Shown piece by piece: positions 46,810 to 56,068 of a stretch of 64,000 nucleotides of DNA (position 1 is its first letter; every line of letters starts with the position of its first letter). The stretch covers positions 124,001 through 188,000 of the forward strand of contig NZ_JXQD01000001.1 in the NCBI RefSeq assembly GCF_002100145.1. The letters are read 5' to 3'. Below the pieces are notes generated by a model that was given only the letters and a program-made list of their open reading frames with translations, did not search any database and was not told where the DNA came from. Position numbers and translations under genes: made by a program. The stretch comes from Vibrio sp. qd031 (GTDB taxonomy: Bacteria > Pseudomonadota > Gammaproteobacteria > Enterobacterales > Vibrionaceae).

Positions 46810-47817
46810 TTATTTTATTTGGTTTTGAGTGTTCACCGAGTTCCGCTCTACAACCCAAGGTTTTAGCATGTCTGACGGGTAAATTTTATCACCATTCACC
46901 AACGCCAATACTTTATCAACCGCCAACATCGCCATGTCTTGCAGTGGGTAATGCATGGTTGTTAAGCTCGGTTGTAAGTGCTTGGTGTAGTGGTCGTTAT
47001 CGTATCCAATTATGGAAATATCCTTACCCACGACTTTGCCAAACTCTGCTGCAATGGTGTACATCGACAACGCCAACTGGTCGTTTTGGCAAAATACTGC
47101 GTCAACATTTAAGTCTCGTTCAAACAAGCGTTTTCCCGCATCAATTGGCGTTTCGCTATCAAATCGGCCTTCTACAACGAGGCTTGGGTTATAGGGCATA
47201 CCTGCTTCGCTTAACGCTTTTCGGTAACCAAAAAGGCGGTCGCGACTGTCCGCTTTACTTAACTGACCAGTAAGACAACCAATCTGCTTATGTCCCGTAT
47301 CAATTAGGTATTTGGTAGCAAGATATCCGCCCAACTCATTATCCAAAAATAAGCAATGTTCGGTGATTTCAGGAATGTTTCTGTTGAGAATGACGGTTTT
47401 AGGATAGCGCTTCACGATGTCGATCAATTCATCATCATGCAGGGTATCGGCATGAATGATCATTCCATCTACCATCTTGGACTGTAAAAAGCGTATCCCA
47501 TCACGTTCAATTTCTTCTGTTTCTTGGCCACTGGATGTAATGAGGTGAATATTTTCTCGACGAAGCTCGATTTCGGCGTGATGCATCAACACGCCAAAGA
47601 AAGGACCGCCTAACGTGCCGACTAACATACCAATACTATTAGAGCGTGAAGATGCCAGTGCTTGGGCAAATGAGTTTGGCTTAAAGTTAAGCTCTTCCAT
47701 TGCAGCCAACACTTTTTGGCGGTTTTTTTCTTTTACCGTGGTATGGCGATTGATCACACGCGATACCGTGGTTTTGGAAACATTAGCTAATTTGGCAACT
47801 TCATCAATGGTGGACAC
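46810..47817 (-). CDS. LacI-family transcriptional regulator
   Basis: The 335-residue protein starts at GTG 47817, where AGGAAG lies 7 bases before; this gives the classic start STIDEVAKLANVSKTTVSRV. An in-frame extension upstream has no such support. The C-terminal domain is a sugar-binding type I fold (SIGMLVGTLGGPFFG, VDGMIIHADTL, GYDNDHYTKHLQPSLTTM). It probably controls a sugar-catabolic locus; the neighbouring polysaccharide-active gene is truncated, so its target may have been lost. Confidence 0.88.
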   Translation of the reverse strand: MSTIDEVAKLANVSKTTVSRVINRHTTVKEKNRQKVLAAMEELNFKPNSFAQALASSRSNSIGMLVGTLGGPFFGVLMHHAEIELRRENIHLITSSGQETEEIERDGIRFLQSKMVDGMIIHADTLHDDELIDIVKRYPKTVILNRNIPEITEHCLFLDNELGGYLATKYLIDTGHKQIGCLTGQLSKADSRDRLFGYRKALSEAGMPYNPSLVVEGRFDSETPIDAGKRLFERDLNVDAVFCQNDQLALSMYTIAAEFGKVVGKDISIIGYDNDHYTKHLQPSLTTMHYPLQDMAMLAVDKVLALVNGDKIYPSDMLKPWVVERNSVNTQNQIK

Positions 47818-47910
47818 GTTAACTTCCTGTAAATGACCCATGTGGGACGCTGAGTTTATCAAGATATTGCAAGGATACTGCAATATAGGGGCGAAATCCT
47901 TGCGATCAGT

Positions 47911-47944
47911 CACACCGGAAAGGAAACGGTTTCTTTCCGGTGTG
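47911..47944. promoter_or_regulatory. Long inverted repeat upstream of LacI gene
   Basis: CACACCGGAAAG (47911-47922) and CTTTCCGGTGTG (47933-47944) form a perfect 12-bp stem. The 10-nt loop plus one flanking base reads GAAACGGTTTC, a LacI-type half-palindrome. It could be an operator, or a stem in the LacI leader RNA. Confidence 0.5.
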
Positions 47945-48102
47945 TTTCCGATGATAAAAACTTATACCGAATACTTGGGAGTAAATTTATTCCTTTTTGT
48001 ATTACTCGCTGTTTTTTAATAATTTTATTCGTATTTTGTACATTTTCTTCGATCACTGTTAGACAATATCTATAATCGAAACGTCAAATAACCACCACCA
48101 GT

Positions 48103-48120
48103 AAAGAAAGCGCTTCCTTT
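48103..48120. promoter_or_regulatory. LacI-type operator candidate
   Basis: AAAGAAAGC and GCTTCCTTT form an 18-bp palindrome with one mismatch pair and a central GC-GC core (AAGCGCTT), the form usual for LacI/GalR-family operators. Confidence 0.55.
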
Positions 48121-48321
48121 ATGGTTGCTAAAGTATTAAAACCGAGGAAGCAATAGAATTGGTTAATAGCGTTAGGTAACCAAGGTAAAAATGTGAAACG
48201 CACGTATTTTGAGCAAGTGAGTAACAATAGTTAGCCTACACACTACTGCGAATTGAACGACGCTAAACCAACGTCATAAAGTGAAAGCCAAATCTCGCTC
48301 CATAAAATGATTGCAATAACG

Positions 48322-48508
48322 CTACGCTATCGACAGAACTGAATGTCTCTCAATTAATCGTGGAAGTAGTTTTATTGGATCGGCCTCAGTACAACTCTTG
48401 TTTTCTATTATTGCAAATAAGCGCTTCGCAGCTTCTATGCCCATACCTGGAACCGGGAAATCGACGGTGGTTAGGATAGGGCGGATAAGCTGGGCGTGAA
48501 CAACGCAG
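48322..48508 (-). pseudogene. C-terminal remnant of a second LacI-family regulator
   Basis: On the minus strand, to the TAG at 48324-48322, this spells AQLIRPILTTVDFPVPGMG, then IEAAKRLFAIIENK and LLPRLIERHSVLS. PILTTVDFP and LxxRxS are typical of the LacI/PurR C-terminus. No upstream part of the gene exists; the frame gives way near 48500 to unrelated DNA of the polysaccharide-active gene. This is one side of a deletion junction. Confidence 0.8.
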
Positions 48509-49888
48509 ATGCGATGGTTGGGGTTTGTCTTTCTAGGCGATCAACCTAGCAGCATTCAATTGAGCAATGTTTCTTTTATAACTAAAGAGATTGAACGCTC
48601 CGCACCAAATTTACCCGCGCCGACGCCATCGGTATTGAACAGCGATGTGTTCTCTATTTTTAGTGATAGCTTAGATGAAGACAAGTTTGTTTCTCTATGG
48701 AATGAAAACTGGTGGAACGCCCCATTTTATTCTCAAGACGAAGTCGATGGGAACGCTTATGCGCGATACGAAATTCAAGGAGCTGGTGCTGCGGGTGGCG
48801 TAGTTGGCATACAGTTTGGGATTGAATACGGCAGTGTTGATGTGTCTGAACATAACACTTGGAACATTGATCTTTATCTGGAACCAGGAATTAGTCAGGT
48901 TGTCTTACAGTTGGTCACTACCGATGGCTCAGCGAGTTATACAGTGAGCAACCTACCTGCTGAACAGTGGGTAAGTATGTCAATTCCCTTTGCCGATATG
49001 TCCCTTAATGGCGAAAGTACGCTAAATACGGCGCAGATGCAGATGGCTGGCATTCAGTTATACGGGGAGGCTGGACGTTCTATATTTGTCGATAATTTTT
49101 ATTTCTCAGGGCAGTCATCAAAATACGCTATTGAGGTTGAAGTTGTGGATAGTGTAGGGCAACCCATTAGCAATGCAGAAGTCAGTGTTGGCGTAGATGG
49201 AGAGTACGATGAAGCCAATACGAGCATTACGGATTCTTCAGGCGTGGCTACGCTGATGTTGGTAGAAGGTAAGCAAAAAATTAAAGGAATGGCTCAAGGT
49301 TACGGCATTAATCAAGCGAGTACCATAGTGACGGCAGGTTCTAATCTGCTCACACTAGAGCTTACCGCACTTAGTACAGGGCCTACCGCTGCTGCACCGT
49401 CACCAATTGTAGACAGTGATGATGTGATCTCCTTGTACAGTGATGCGCTTACCAGTGACCATTGGATCACCTATTGGTCCGATAATTGGTGGAATGCTCC
49501 GACGCATGAAGATATTCAAATTGAAGGTAACAATACCGCCAAGTTCACCATCACCCCAGATGGTGTGGCTGGCGGTGTCACCGGTATTCAATATGGTATT
49601 TCCCAGGTAGTTGATGCCTCTGCGATGACAGGGTTAAGATTCGACTTTTACGCCACGGCCGGTGTGACACGAGCTCAGTTCCAACTGCTCTCTACAAGTG
49701 GCCCGCTTATTTATACGATTGACAATATCGCGACTGGAGAGTGGGTGAGTGTTGAACTTGACTTTGACTTGTCTGATACCCCTAGTGCGGTGTCTGGTTT
49801 TAATAAAAGCACCATGACTCAACTAGGTATGGCGTTGTGGGGAAGCAGTAGTGATAGCGTTTACTTAGATAATATTTACTTCTACTAA
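48509..49888 (+). pseudogene. 3' part of a secreted polysaccharide-active enzyme (tandem carbohydrate-binding-like modules)
   Basis: The 459-codon frame has no signal peptide or ribosome site. After the odd start MRWLGFVF comes FLGDQPSSIQLSNVSF, the last strands of a beta-sandwich carbohydrate domain. Two related modules follow at about 44-205 and 300-459; both contain (I/L)xSD(S/A)L, WWNAP and AGGVxGIQ(F/Y)GI, and end in DN(F/I)YF. Between them is a carboxypeptidase-regulatory-like Ig domain (about 210-290). Such tails belong to multidomain marine glucanases and related hydrolases. The catalytic domain is gone. A frame change near 48520 is also possible. Confidence 0.75.
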
Positions 49889-49904
49889 GCGTTTATTTCT
49901 AAAC

Positions 49905-49934
49905 AAAGCGGCCACAATATAGTGGCCGCTTTTG
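49905..49934 (+). terminator. Rho-independent terminator after the enzyme tail
   Basis: AAAGCGGCCAC (49905-49915) pairs with GTGGCCGCTTT (49922-49932), followed by T residues. Confidence 0.88.
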
Positions 49935-50080
49935 CTTTCTAAGCGTAATAAAAATAAAGTGGTGTTGGCTGTTAAAAATCATCATCTATATTCCACCCAT
50001 AGCTGAAGACATACTTGTATAAGCAAACTCTAGTGTTAGTCTATGCTACGTAATATTGATGGGTAGAATGAAGGAAAGCT

Positions 50081-50449
50081 ATGATTTTAGGGATAAACCA
50101 TGTTCAGTTAACCATGCCGTTTGGTGAAGAACCTACAGCGCGCCAGTTCTACGGTGAATTACTTGGCTTAACCGAGTTGCAAAAACCAGAGCACTTGAAG
50201 GCAAATGGTGGGGTTTGGTTTAGTATTGGTGATCTTCAGCTTCACTTAGGCTGTGAAGCGCTATCAAATCGACAAATTTCCAAAGCTCATGTCGCCTTAA
50301 ATGTAACTAGTGCTGAGCATTGGAGAATGGCATTTACTCAACATTCAGTCCCTATTTTTGAAAATGCCCAAATTGAAGGGTACAAGCGGTTTGATATACG
50401 TGATCCGTTTGGCAACCGCATTGAAATTATGGAACGAGTGACCAACTAG
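50081..50449 (+). CDS. VOC (glyoxalase-fold) family protein
   Basis: The 122-residue protein has two beta-alpha-beta-beta-beta units of the vicinal-oxygen-chelate fold: ILGINHVQLTMPFGEE with metal His 7, LQLHLGCE with a second His, and DPFGNRIEIMER with the terminal Glu. It resembles glyoxalase/fosfomycin-resistance-type proteins, but the substrate is unknown. It is followed after 41 bases by a GNAT gene, so the two may share a transcript. Confidence 0.85.
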   Translation: MILGINHVQLTMPFGEEPTARQFYGELLGLTELQKPEHLKANGGVWFSIGDLQLHLGCEALSNRQISKAHVALNVTSAEHWRMAFTQHSVPIFENAQIEGYKRFDIRDPFGNRIEIMERVTN

Positions 50450-50490
50450 CGATTGCTGTGCCATTTTAAATGGCGAGAATGGGGTAAACG

Positions 50491-50967
50491 ATGACCGATA
50501 TTTTACTGAACTATCCTAAGTTCAATTCAACACTAATGAAGCAAGTTGAGTCACTACTTAGCGCTGAGTGGACAGATTTTAGCTTTACAGGCTACCACGG
50601 GGATCTACCCGCGCCCATAGCCGCAACGATTGGAATAGGATCGAGTGATTCTCACGTACAACAACTTGTTGCCGGACTTGCGTATACCTTCTTCAAAGCG
50701 CCCAATGATGATCACGACGTCGTTTGGGTAAACGCATTAGCGGTCGATGCTGCCTATCGCGGGCAAGGCGTTGCGAGTCAACTGATTCAACAAGCCATTA
50801 TAAACGTTGCCTCAAACCCCAAGCAGTACCCCCAATCTCACCTCTATGTCTACACGGATGTTCCAAGACTGTATGCCAATATTGGTTTTTCCAAAGTAGA
50901 TGCCGATGTGCAAGAGGGACATCAAGTGATGGCGTACTTGCTGCCACCAGCAGAACACACACAGTGA
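50491..50967 (+). CDS. GNAT family N-acetyltransferase
   Basis: The 158-residue protein has a GNAT core: VVWVNALAVDAAYRGQGVASQLIQ is split here as VNALAVDAAY and RGQGVASQLI, the second being the acetyl-CoA pyrophosphate loop (R-x-x-G-x-A). YVYTDVPRLYANIGF is the later strand with the conserved Tyr. Substrate unknown. Confidence 0.88.
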   Translation: MTDILLNYPKFNSTLMKQVESLLSAEWTDFSFTGYHGDLPAPIAATIGIGSSDSHVQQLVAGLAYTFFKAPNDDHDVVWVNALAVDAAYRGQGVASQLIQQAIINVASNPKQYPQSHLYVYTDVPRLYANIGFSKVDADVQEGHQVMAYLLPPAEHTQ

Positions 50968-50987
50968 ACGGTTACTTGGAGATGTTG

Positions 50988-51626
50988 CTAAGGCTTTGAC
51001 AATGCCTCGTATTTTTCACGAAGCGGGTTAAGGCGCACTTTTCCTTGGGTTGTCGCGTAAGGCCACAGCAGCATAATAATTTTACTGATCCCTCTATACA
51101 CCTCTAATTCAGTTAGAGGTTGGTTGACTGAGTTGGCCATAAGATAACTGGTCCAAAAAGAGCCAACCACCCGCATTAATTCGACTAAATCATCAATGTC
51201 GTGATCATCAATCTCGATGATGCCATCTTTATTGAGTTTAGACACCGCCATCTTGGCTCTATCTGTTAATAGGCCATGGGCCGCTAAGTATTGGTGATGT
51301 AAGGTTTCGTCACGCAATAGAATCCCCGGCATACTGGAGTGAAAAAATCGAAATTGCCATAAACTCTCAAACACGTCGTCGCAGTATTGTTGTAGAAACA
51401 CCTCAGCGTTGTCGTTAACCGCCTCTAACTGAAAAGAGCTGCGCATGTGGTCTATGTATTTTCCAAAAATGGACTGGATGATGTCCTGCTTGTTTCGAAA
51501 ATGGTAATACAGGTTCCCAGGACTAATCCCGATATAAGCAGCAATGTGGTTGGTGGTTATGTCTCTTTCACCCTGTTCATTAAATAGCTTTAAGCTTTCT
51601 ACAACAATTCTATCTTTCGTATTCAT
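50988..51626 (-). CDS. TetR-family regulator divergent from the nickel operon
   Basis: The 212-residue protein has the TetR helix-turn-helix (DRIVVESLKLFNEQGERDIT and IGISPGNLYYHFRNKQDIIQ). The rest, with FRFFHSSMPGILLRDETLHHQYL, fits the TetR_C_13-like group. It is divergent from hupE across 382 bases holding overlapping palindromes, so it may govern hupE-hypB and itself; a nickel- or redox-linked signal is only a guess. Confidence 0.88.
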   Translation of the reverse strand: MNTKDRIVVESLKLFNEQGERDITTNHIAAYIGISPGNLYYHFRNKQDIIQSIFGKYIDHMRSSFQLEAVNDNAEVFLQQYCDDVFESLWQFRFFHSSMPGILLRDETLHHQYLAAHGLLTDRAKMAVSKLNKDGIIEIDDHDIDDLVELMRVVGSFWTSYLMANSVNQPLTELEVYRGISKIIMLLWPYATTQGKVRLNPLREKYEALSKP

Positions 51627-52008
51627 AATAGAAACTTACCTTACTTCCGTGCCGATACTTCTAGGTCTTTGCGTCTAGGTTGATAGTTATTTGTCGCTCA
51701 TGACTTGCCAATAGTGACGTGTGGAGAGTGCCTTGTCGGGGTTTCACTGTACGACTGTTGCACAACTAAGGTGTTGACCTTTGTCGCAAAATCAATGGTT
51801 AACCCCAGACGTCTAGTCACTACACCAATGGATTTGCGAAGCCAATCACAACACAACGAATCCAAAAGAAGTAATTTTACGCCAATAGAGCAAATACTCT
51901 AGTTTTTATTAGGCTAACAATCTGAGCAACTCAGTGAGCACTGAGTAGGTTATTTGTATGGTGGTGGCTAATAAAATCAAGAATTTATAATTAGTATGGA
52001 AGATAATC
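51627..52008. other. 382-bp divergent promoter region of tetR and hupE
   Basis: It holds the palindromes listed at 51922-51946, close to hupE. I see no gene and no obvious NikR-type repeat. Confidence 0.5.
51922..51946. promoter_or_regulatory. Overlapping inverted repeats, likely operator upstream of hupE
   Basis: CTGAG-caa-CTCAG (51922-51934) overlaps ACTCAGTG-ag-CACTGAGT (51929-51946, perfect 8-bp arms). Three half-sites are thus arrayed about 65 bases before hupE, as expected for cooperative TetR dimers. Confidence 0.6.
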
Positions 52009-52596
52009 ATGAAACGTTTTACCTCGACTGCATTACTGGCTGCTTTAGCTGTTTCACCGGTTGCTAGTGCACACACTGCTAGTGACACACTGTTGCCATC
52101 TCTATGGGGGGGAATGATCCACCCACTGCTTGGGTTGGATCATCTATTGATCCTCGTCTCAATGGGGATGTTAGCTCACTTTCAAGCATCGTCGTCTAAC
52201 AAAAAGTCGACTTCTCTGTACCTGACAAAACTTAGCGTGGTGTTATTCGCCATGGTCGCGGGTTTGTTTTTGGGTCATCAATTTGGTGTTTTTGCAATGA
52301 TGGAAACCGTGATTGTTATGTCGCTGTTTGTCCCTGCAGCGGCACTGTTTTTACGCTACGAACAGACGTCAATCAGTTTATTACTCAGCGTTGTGGCACT
52401 TGCTGGTGTTGCCGTACATGGGTGGGCGCACGGAGTAGAACTTGCTGGCGCGTCAATCTGGGGATTTGGATTAGGCATGTTAGGTGGTTCTGCACTGGCC
52501 TTTGTTGTCGGATCGTACCTTGCGCGATTGCTTCCTAAAACCTTTGTAGCTCTAGCGGTGAGCGGCTCAGGTTTATTGATTTTGCTTGCGGCATAG
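52009..52596 (+). CDS. hupE: HupE/UreJ-family nickel permease
   Basis: The 195-residue protein has a cleavable-looking signal (VSPVASAHTA) and six or so helices. SLWGGMIHPLLGLDHLLILVSMG holds the HPxxGxDH motif essential for nickel uptake in this family, and HGWAHGVELAGAS is the second conserved His patch. It probably passes nickel into the cytoplasm for HypA/HypB. It overlaps or abuts hypB. Confidence 0.9.
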   Translation: MKRFTSTALLAALAVSPVASAHTASDTLLPSLWGGMIHPLLGLDHLLILVSMGMLAHFQASSSNKKSTSLYLTKLSVVLFAMVAGLFLGHQFGVFAMMETVIVMSLFVPAAALFLRYEQTSISLLLSVVALAGVAVHGWAHGVELAGASIWGFGLGMLGGSALAFVVGSYLARLLPKTFVALAVSGSGLLILLAA

Positions 52597-52607
52597 TGAG
52601 AAGAGTG

Positions 52608-53291
52608 ATGAAACCATATAAAGTGATGGAAATAAAAGAAAGTGTGTTTGAAAACAATGTAGAGCAAGCGGACCTGTTGCGAGCGTCTTTAAAAGAAAAA
52701 GGCACGTTCTTGCTCAACCTTATGTCGTCACCGGGCTCAGGCAAAACCACAACCTTGGTCAACACCTTGTCACGCCTCCCAAGTGCATTGAATGTGGCAG
52801 TGATGGAAGCGGATATCGACTCGGACGTTGATGCAGCAACCATTGCAGAGCAGGGCGTCAAAGTGATCCAGCTTCACACAGGTGGAATGTGTCATTTGGA
52901 CGCAGATATGACCAAACAAGGTCTAGAAGGACTTGATGCCGACGGTTTAGATTTGGTGTTTTTAGAAAACGTAGGCAACCTTGTTTGCCCAGCAGAGTTC
53001 GATACTGGCGCGGTAAAAAACGCCATGATCCTTAGTGTACCTGAAGGGGACGACAAACCTCTTAAGTACCCTCTGATGTTCTCTATTTGTGATGTGCTGC
53101 TGATCAACAAAATAGACACCATAGGCGTGTTCGATTTTGATGTTGAGGCGGTTATCGCTCGCGCTAAAGCCCTTAATCCCGACATTACTGTGATCCCCAT
53201 GTCTGCAAGAACGGGCGAGGGCGTTGCTGATTGGGTTGGGTGGCTCGAAAGCAATGTCGCAGAGTGGAAAAATAACCAAGGAGTGCAATGA
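52608..53291 (+). CDS. hypB: HypB nickel-insertion GTPase
   Basis: The 227-residue protein is a HypB: P-loop SSPGSGKTT, MEADIDSDVDA, the metal-site HTGGMCHLDADM, LVFLENVGNLVCPAEFD and the guanine motif NKID. The His-rich nickel-storage stretch and the CxxCGC N-terminus of E. coli HypB are absent, so only the metal site in the GTPase domain remains. The ATG at 52608 follows GAGAAGAG. It overlaps the next gene by 4 bases (ATGA). It works with HypA to load nickel into a target enzyme. Confidence 0.93.
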   Translation: MKPYKVMEIKESVFENNVEQADLLRASLKEKGTFLLNLMSSPGSGKTTTLVNTLSRLPSALNVAVMEADIDSDVDAATIAEQGVKVIQLHTGGMCHLDADMTKQGLEGLDADGLDLVFLENVGNLVCPAEFDTGAVKNAMILSVPEGDDKPLKYPLMFSICDVLLINKIDTIGVFDFDVEAVIARAKALNPDITVIPMSARTGEGVADWVGWLESNVAEWKNNQGVQ

Positions 53292-55996
53292 TGCAACACA
53301 CTCCAGTAAAACAACAAGTGATCGCTTATGCCAATAAAATCAGCATGGTGAAAGCGGGGTCAAAGAATGCGATCACTCCTCAAGACCCAGAGTATCGCAT
53401 CTTTGCGCCAGTCATGAGCGACGAAATGGCCGAAGTTGGATTGTGCCTAGAGCTTAAAGAGCCTCTCAATGCTAAACAGGTGGCAAAACGTTGTGGCAAG
53501 TCGGTGGAAGAAACCGAAGCTCTGCTTTGGGAGCTTGCCGTGGTGGGCGCTGCGTTTGTGAATAACGTAGACGGTGTCGATGTCTATTGGCATGACGTGT
53601 GGGTTCCTGGCCACATGGAAATGGTCGTTAACAACAAACAACTGATCGATCAATACCCTGAGTTGGGGGTAGCGTTTGATGATTTTGGTAAAAAGCGCGG
53701 ACCGATGGCAGCAGGTAACGTGCCTGTCGGCAGTGGACCGATGCGTGTGATCCCAATAGAAACTGCCATTGACGGTGATACGCGAAGCGCCTCATACGAA
53801 GAAGTATCAAAGTACCTCGACGATAATGAGGTGTTTTCCCTATCGGACTGCGCATGCAGAGCGTCGCGAGAAGCGATGGGTGAAGGCTGTGGCCACATCA
53901 AAGATGATATCTGCATACAAATGGGACATGCCGCGGAGTATTACATCCGAACAGGACGCGGAAAATCGATCACTCGTGAAGAAGCTAAACAGGTGATCCG
54001 CAAGGCCGAAGACAATGGCTTGATGCACCAGATCCCAAACTTCGATGGGTCGGGAGAGACTCACGCCATCTGTAACTGTTGTGGTTGCGGCTGTTTTGCG
54101 CTGCGATTGGCAGAGCAGTGGCAAAACCCCGATATGATCCGCTCAAACTATGTGGTCAAAATTGACGAAAGCAAATGTGTAGCGTGTGGCGAATGCGTGG
54201 AGCACTGTCCAACAAATGCCATTCGACTTGGGCAAAAGCTATGCGCCGTGAATAAACCCAAAGTCGAGCCTCGAGAGTTGCCTTATACCAACGAGTGGGG
54301 CGAAGACAAATATAATCCTGACTATCGCATTAATCGCCAGGTAGCTGCCAATGAAGGCTCTGCGCCATGTAAGGCCAGTTGCCCGGCTCACATTGGCATA
54401 CAAGGTTATATCAAACTCGCGGCGCAAGGGCGCTATAGCGAAGCCTTAGAGCTGATAAAGAAAGAAAATCCACTTCCAGCCGTATGTGGCCGAATTTGCC
54501 CGAAAAACTGCGAATCAGAATGTACCCGAGGAGACATTGATGATCCTGTTGCTATTGACGACATCAAGAAATTTGTCGCCCAGCAAGATATGTCAGCTGA
54601 TGGGCGCTATGTTCCAACCAAGCGTCATGATTACTCAGACAAAAAGATTGCGGTGATCGGAAGTGGCCCAGCGGGTATTTCGTGTGCGTATTTTCTGGCG
54701 GTTGAAGGTTACAGTGTCACTGTGTTTGAACGCCAGCCTGTGCTAGGCGGCATGCTGACGTTAGGCATCCCATCCTACCGCTTGGAAAAAGAGGTGATCA
54801 ACGCAGAAATAGACGTATTGCGTCAGTTGGGCGTGACCTTTAAAACCGATATAGATGTTGGCAATGATGTCACTTTAGCAGAGCTGAGAGAGCAAGGCTT
54901 TGCAGCGTTTTATCTTGCTATTGGCGCGCAAAAGGGCAAACAACTTACTATTGAAGGAAGCGAGGCCAACGGTGTACAAACTGGCGTTGAGTTTTTACGA
55001 GAGATCAATCTAGGGAATGCCCACAATCTTGGTAAAAACGTGGTGGTCATAGGGGGCGGGAACGTCGCTATTGATGTTGCTCGAACAGCGGTTCGCTGCG
55101 ATGTCTCAAGTGTCACCTTGTTTAGTTTGGAAAGTCGCGACGAGATGCCCGCTCACTTTGAGGAAGTTCAAGAAGCGTTGGATGAAAGTATTGCCATCGA
55201 AAACGGATGGGGGCCTAGCAAAGTGCTGGTTGAAGACGGCAACGTGGTTGGGCTAGAACTGGTGAAGTGTGAAGCTGTTGTGGATGAAAACGGACATTTT
55301 GCTCCACGTTTTAATACCGAGAATCGAAAAACCGTTGCCGCAGACCAAATCTTAATCTCCGTAGGACAGGCGATAGATTGGGGACCGCTATTAGACAACA
55401 GCCGCGTTGAAGTGCGCACAAATCAGTGTGCGATAGCCAACGAGCTAACGTTTCAAACCGATCAACCGGATGTGTTTGTTGGCGGCGACGCACTGACTGG
55501 GCCACGGTTTGCTATAGACGCAATCGCTCAAGGCAAAGAGGGGGCGATTTCGATCCACCGTTTTGTGCAACATGGGCAAAGTTTAGAACTTGGTCGACTG
55601 CGCAGAGCCTATTCCTCGTTCGACAAGAATAACGTTGAGCTAGGTGGCTATGACAATACCCCACGCCAAACCACAAAGCACGTCGACGGCGCTAAATCCA
55701 AAACGACCTTTAGAGATCTAAGGGGCTATTTGACTGAACAACAAGTTCAGATTGAAGCAAATCGATGTTTGGATTGCGGAGTGGTCAAAGCCGATGACTT
55801 TATGTGTGTTGGCTGCGGAGCGTGTACAACTCGCTGTAAGTTTGGCGCTATTTCACTCGAAAGAGTCTTTGACGCCCAAGGCAGTGAATTGCGTGATGCT
55901 CGCAAAAAAATCATCAAATACGCAGTCAAACGCAAAGTAAAAGTCACACTTAATAAACCCATTAAAAAGATTAAATCATTGATCCCTATGAGGTAA
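53288..55996 (+). CDS. Multidomain iron-sulfur flavoprotein (GltD-like oxidoreductase fused to ferredoxin domains)
   Basis: The 902-residue cytoplasmic protein has an N-terminal winged-helix-like region (about 35-110) and a Cys-rich domain (C188, C190, C201, C209, then CNCCGCGC at 262-269). A 4Fe-4S ferredoxin motif CVACGECVEHCP (297-308) follows. Residues about 355-800 are a GltD-type flavoenzyme: its Fe-S helical domain (C361, C365, C400, C404, C408, C412), FAD site IGSGPAGIS (457-465) and NADPH site VVVIGGGNVAIDVA. Near the end come CLDCG and CVGCGACTTRC. It lies between hypB and hypA in the same operon, so it should move electrons in the service of a nickel enzyme or its maturation. That role is inferred. 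Confidence 0.85.
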   Translation: MMQHTPVKQQVIAYANKISMVKAGSKNAITPQDPEYRIFAPVMSDEMAEVGLCLELKEPLNAKQVAKRCGKSVEETEALLWELAVVGAAFVNNVDGVDVYWHDVWVPGHMEMVVNNKQLIDQYPELGVAFDDFGKKRGPMAAGNVPVGSGPMRVIPIETAIDGDTRSASYEEVSKYLDDNEVFSLSDCACRASREAMGEGCGHIKDDICIQMGHAAEYYIRTGRGKSITREEAKQVIRKAEDNGLMHQIPNFDGSGETHAICNCCGCGCFALRLAEQWQNPDMIRSNYVVKIDESKCVACGECVEHCPTNAIRLGQKLCAVNKPKVEPRELPYTNEWGEDKYNPDYRINRQVAANEGSAPCKASCPAHIGIQGYIKLAAQGRYSEALELIKKENPLPAVCGRICPKNCESECTRGDIDDPVAIDDIKKFVAQQDMSADGRYVPTKRHDYSDKKIAVIGSGPAGISCAYFLAVEGYSVTVFERQPVLGGMLTLGIPSYRLEKEVINAEIDVLRQLGVTFKTDIDVGNDVTLAELREQGFAAFYLAIGAQKGKQLTIEGSEANGVQTGVEFLREINLGNAHNLGKNVVVIGGGNVAIDVARTAVRCDVSSVTLFSLESRDEMPAHFEEVQEALDESIAIENGWGPSKVLVEDGNVVGLELVKCEAVVDENGHFAPRFNTENRKTVAADQILISVGQAIDWGPLLDNSRVEVRTNQCAIANELTFQTDQPDVFVGGDALTGPRFAIDAIAQGKEGAISIHRFVQHGQSLELGRLRRAYSSFDKNNVELGGYDNTPRQTTKHVDGAKSKTTFRDLRGYLTEQQVQIEANRCLDCGVVKADDFMCVGCGACTTRCKFGAISLERVFDAQGSELRDARKKIIKYAVKRKVKVTLNKPIKKIKSLIPMR

Positions 55997-56019
55997 ACGT
56001 TCCAGTCGTAATAATAACT

Positions 56020-56052
56020 CAGGCTGCATTACTCGTGTTTCAGTGCAGCCTG
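56020..56052 (+). other. Intercistronic hairpin before hypA
   Basis: CAGGCTGCA (56020-56028) pairs with TGCAGCCTG (56044-56052). No T run follows, so it is more likely an RNA processing or stability element than a terminator. Confidence 0.55.
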
Positions 56053-56068
56053 ACGCTAAGGAGAGAGT

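Larger units (their letters stand above)
47818..48321. other. 504-bp non-coding region with candidate LacI operators
   Basis: Two palindromes are listed separately. A further short frame at about 48192 (GTG after AAGG) runs only 13 codons. The region looks like promoter DNA for carbohydrate genes whose coding parts are now missing. Confidence 0.45.
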
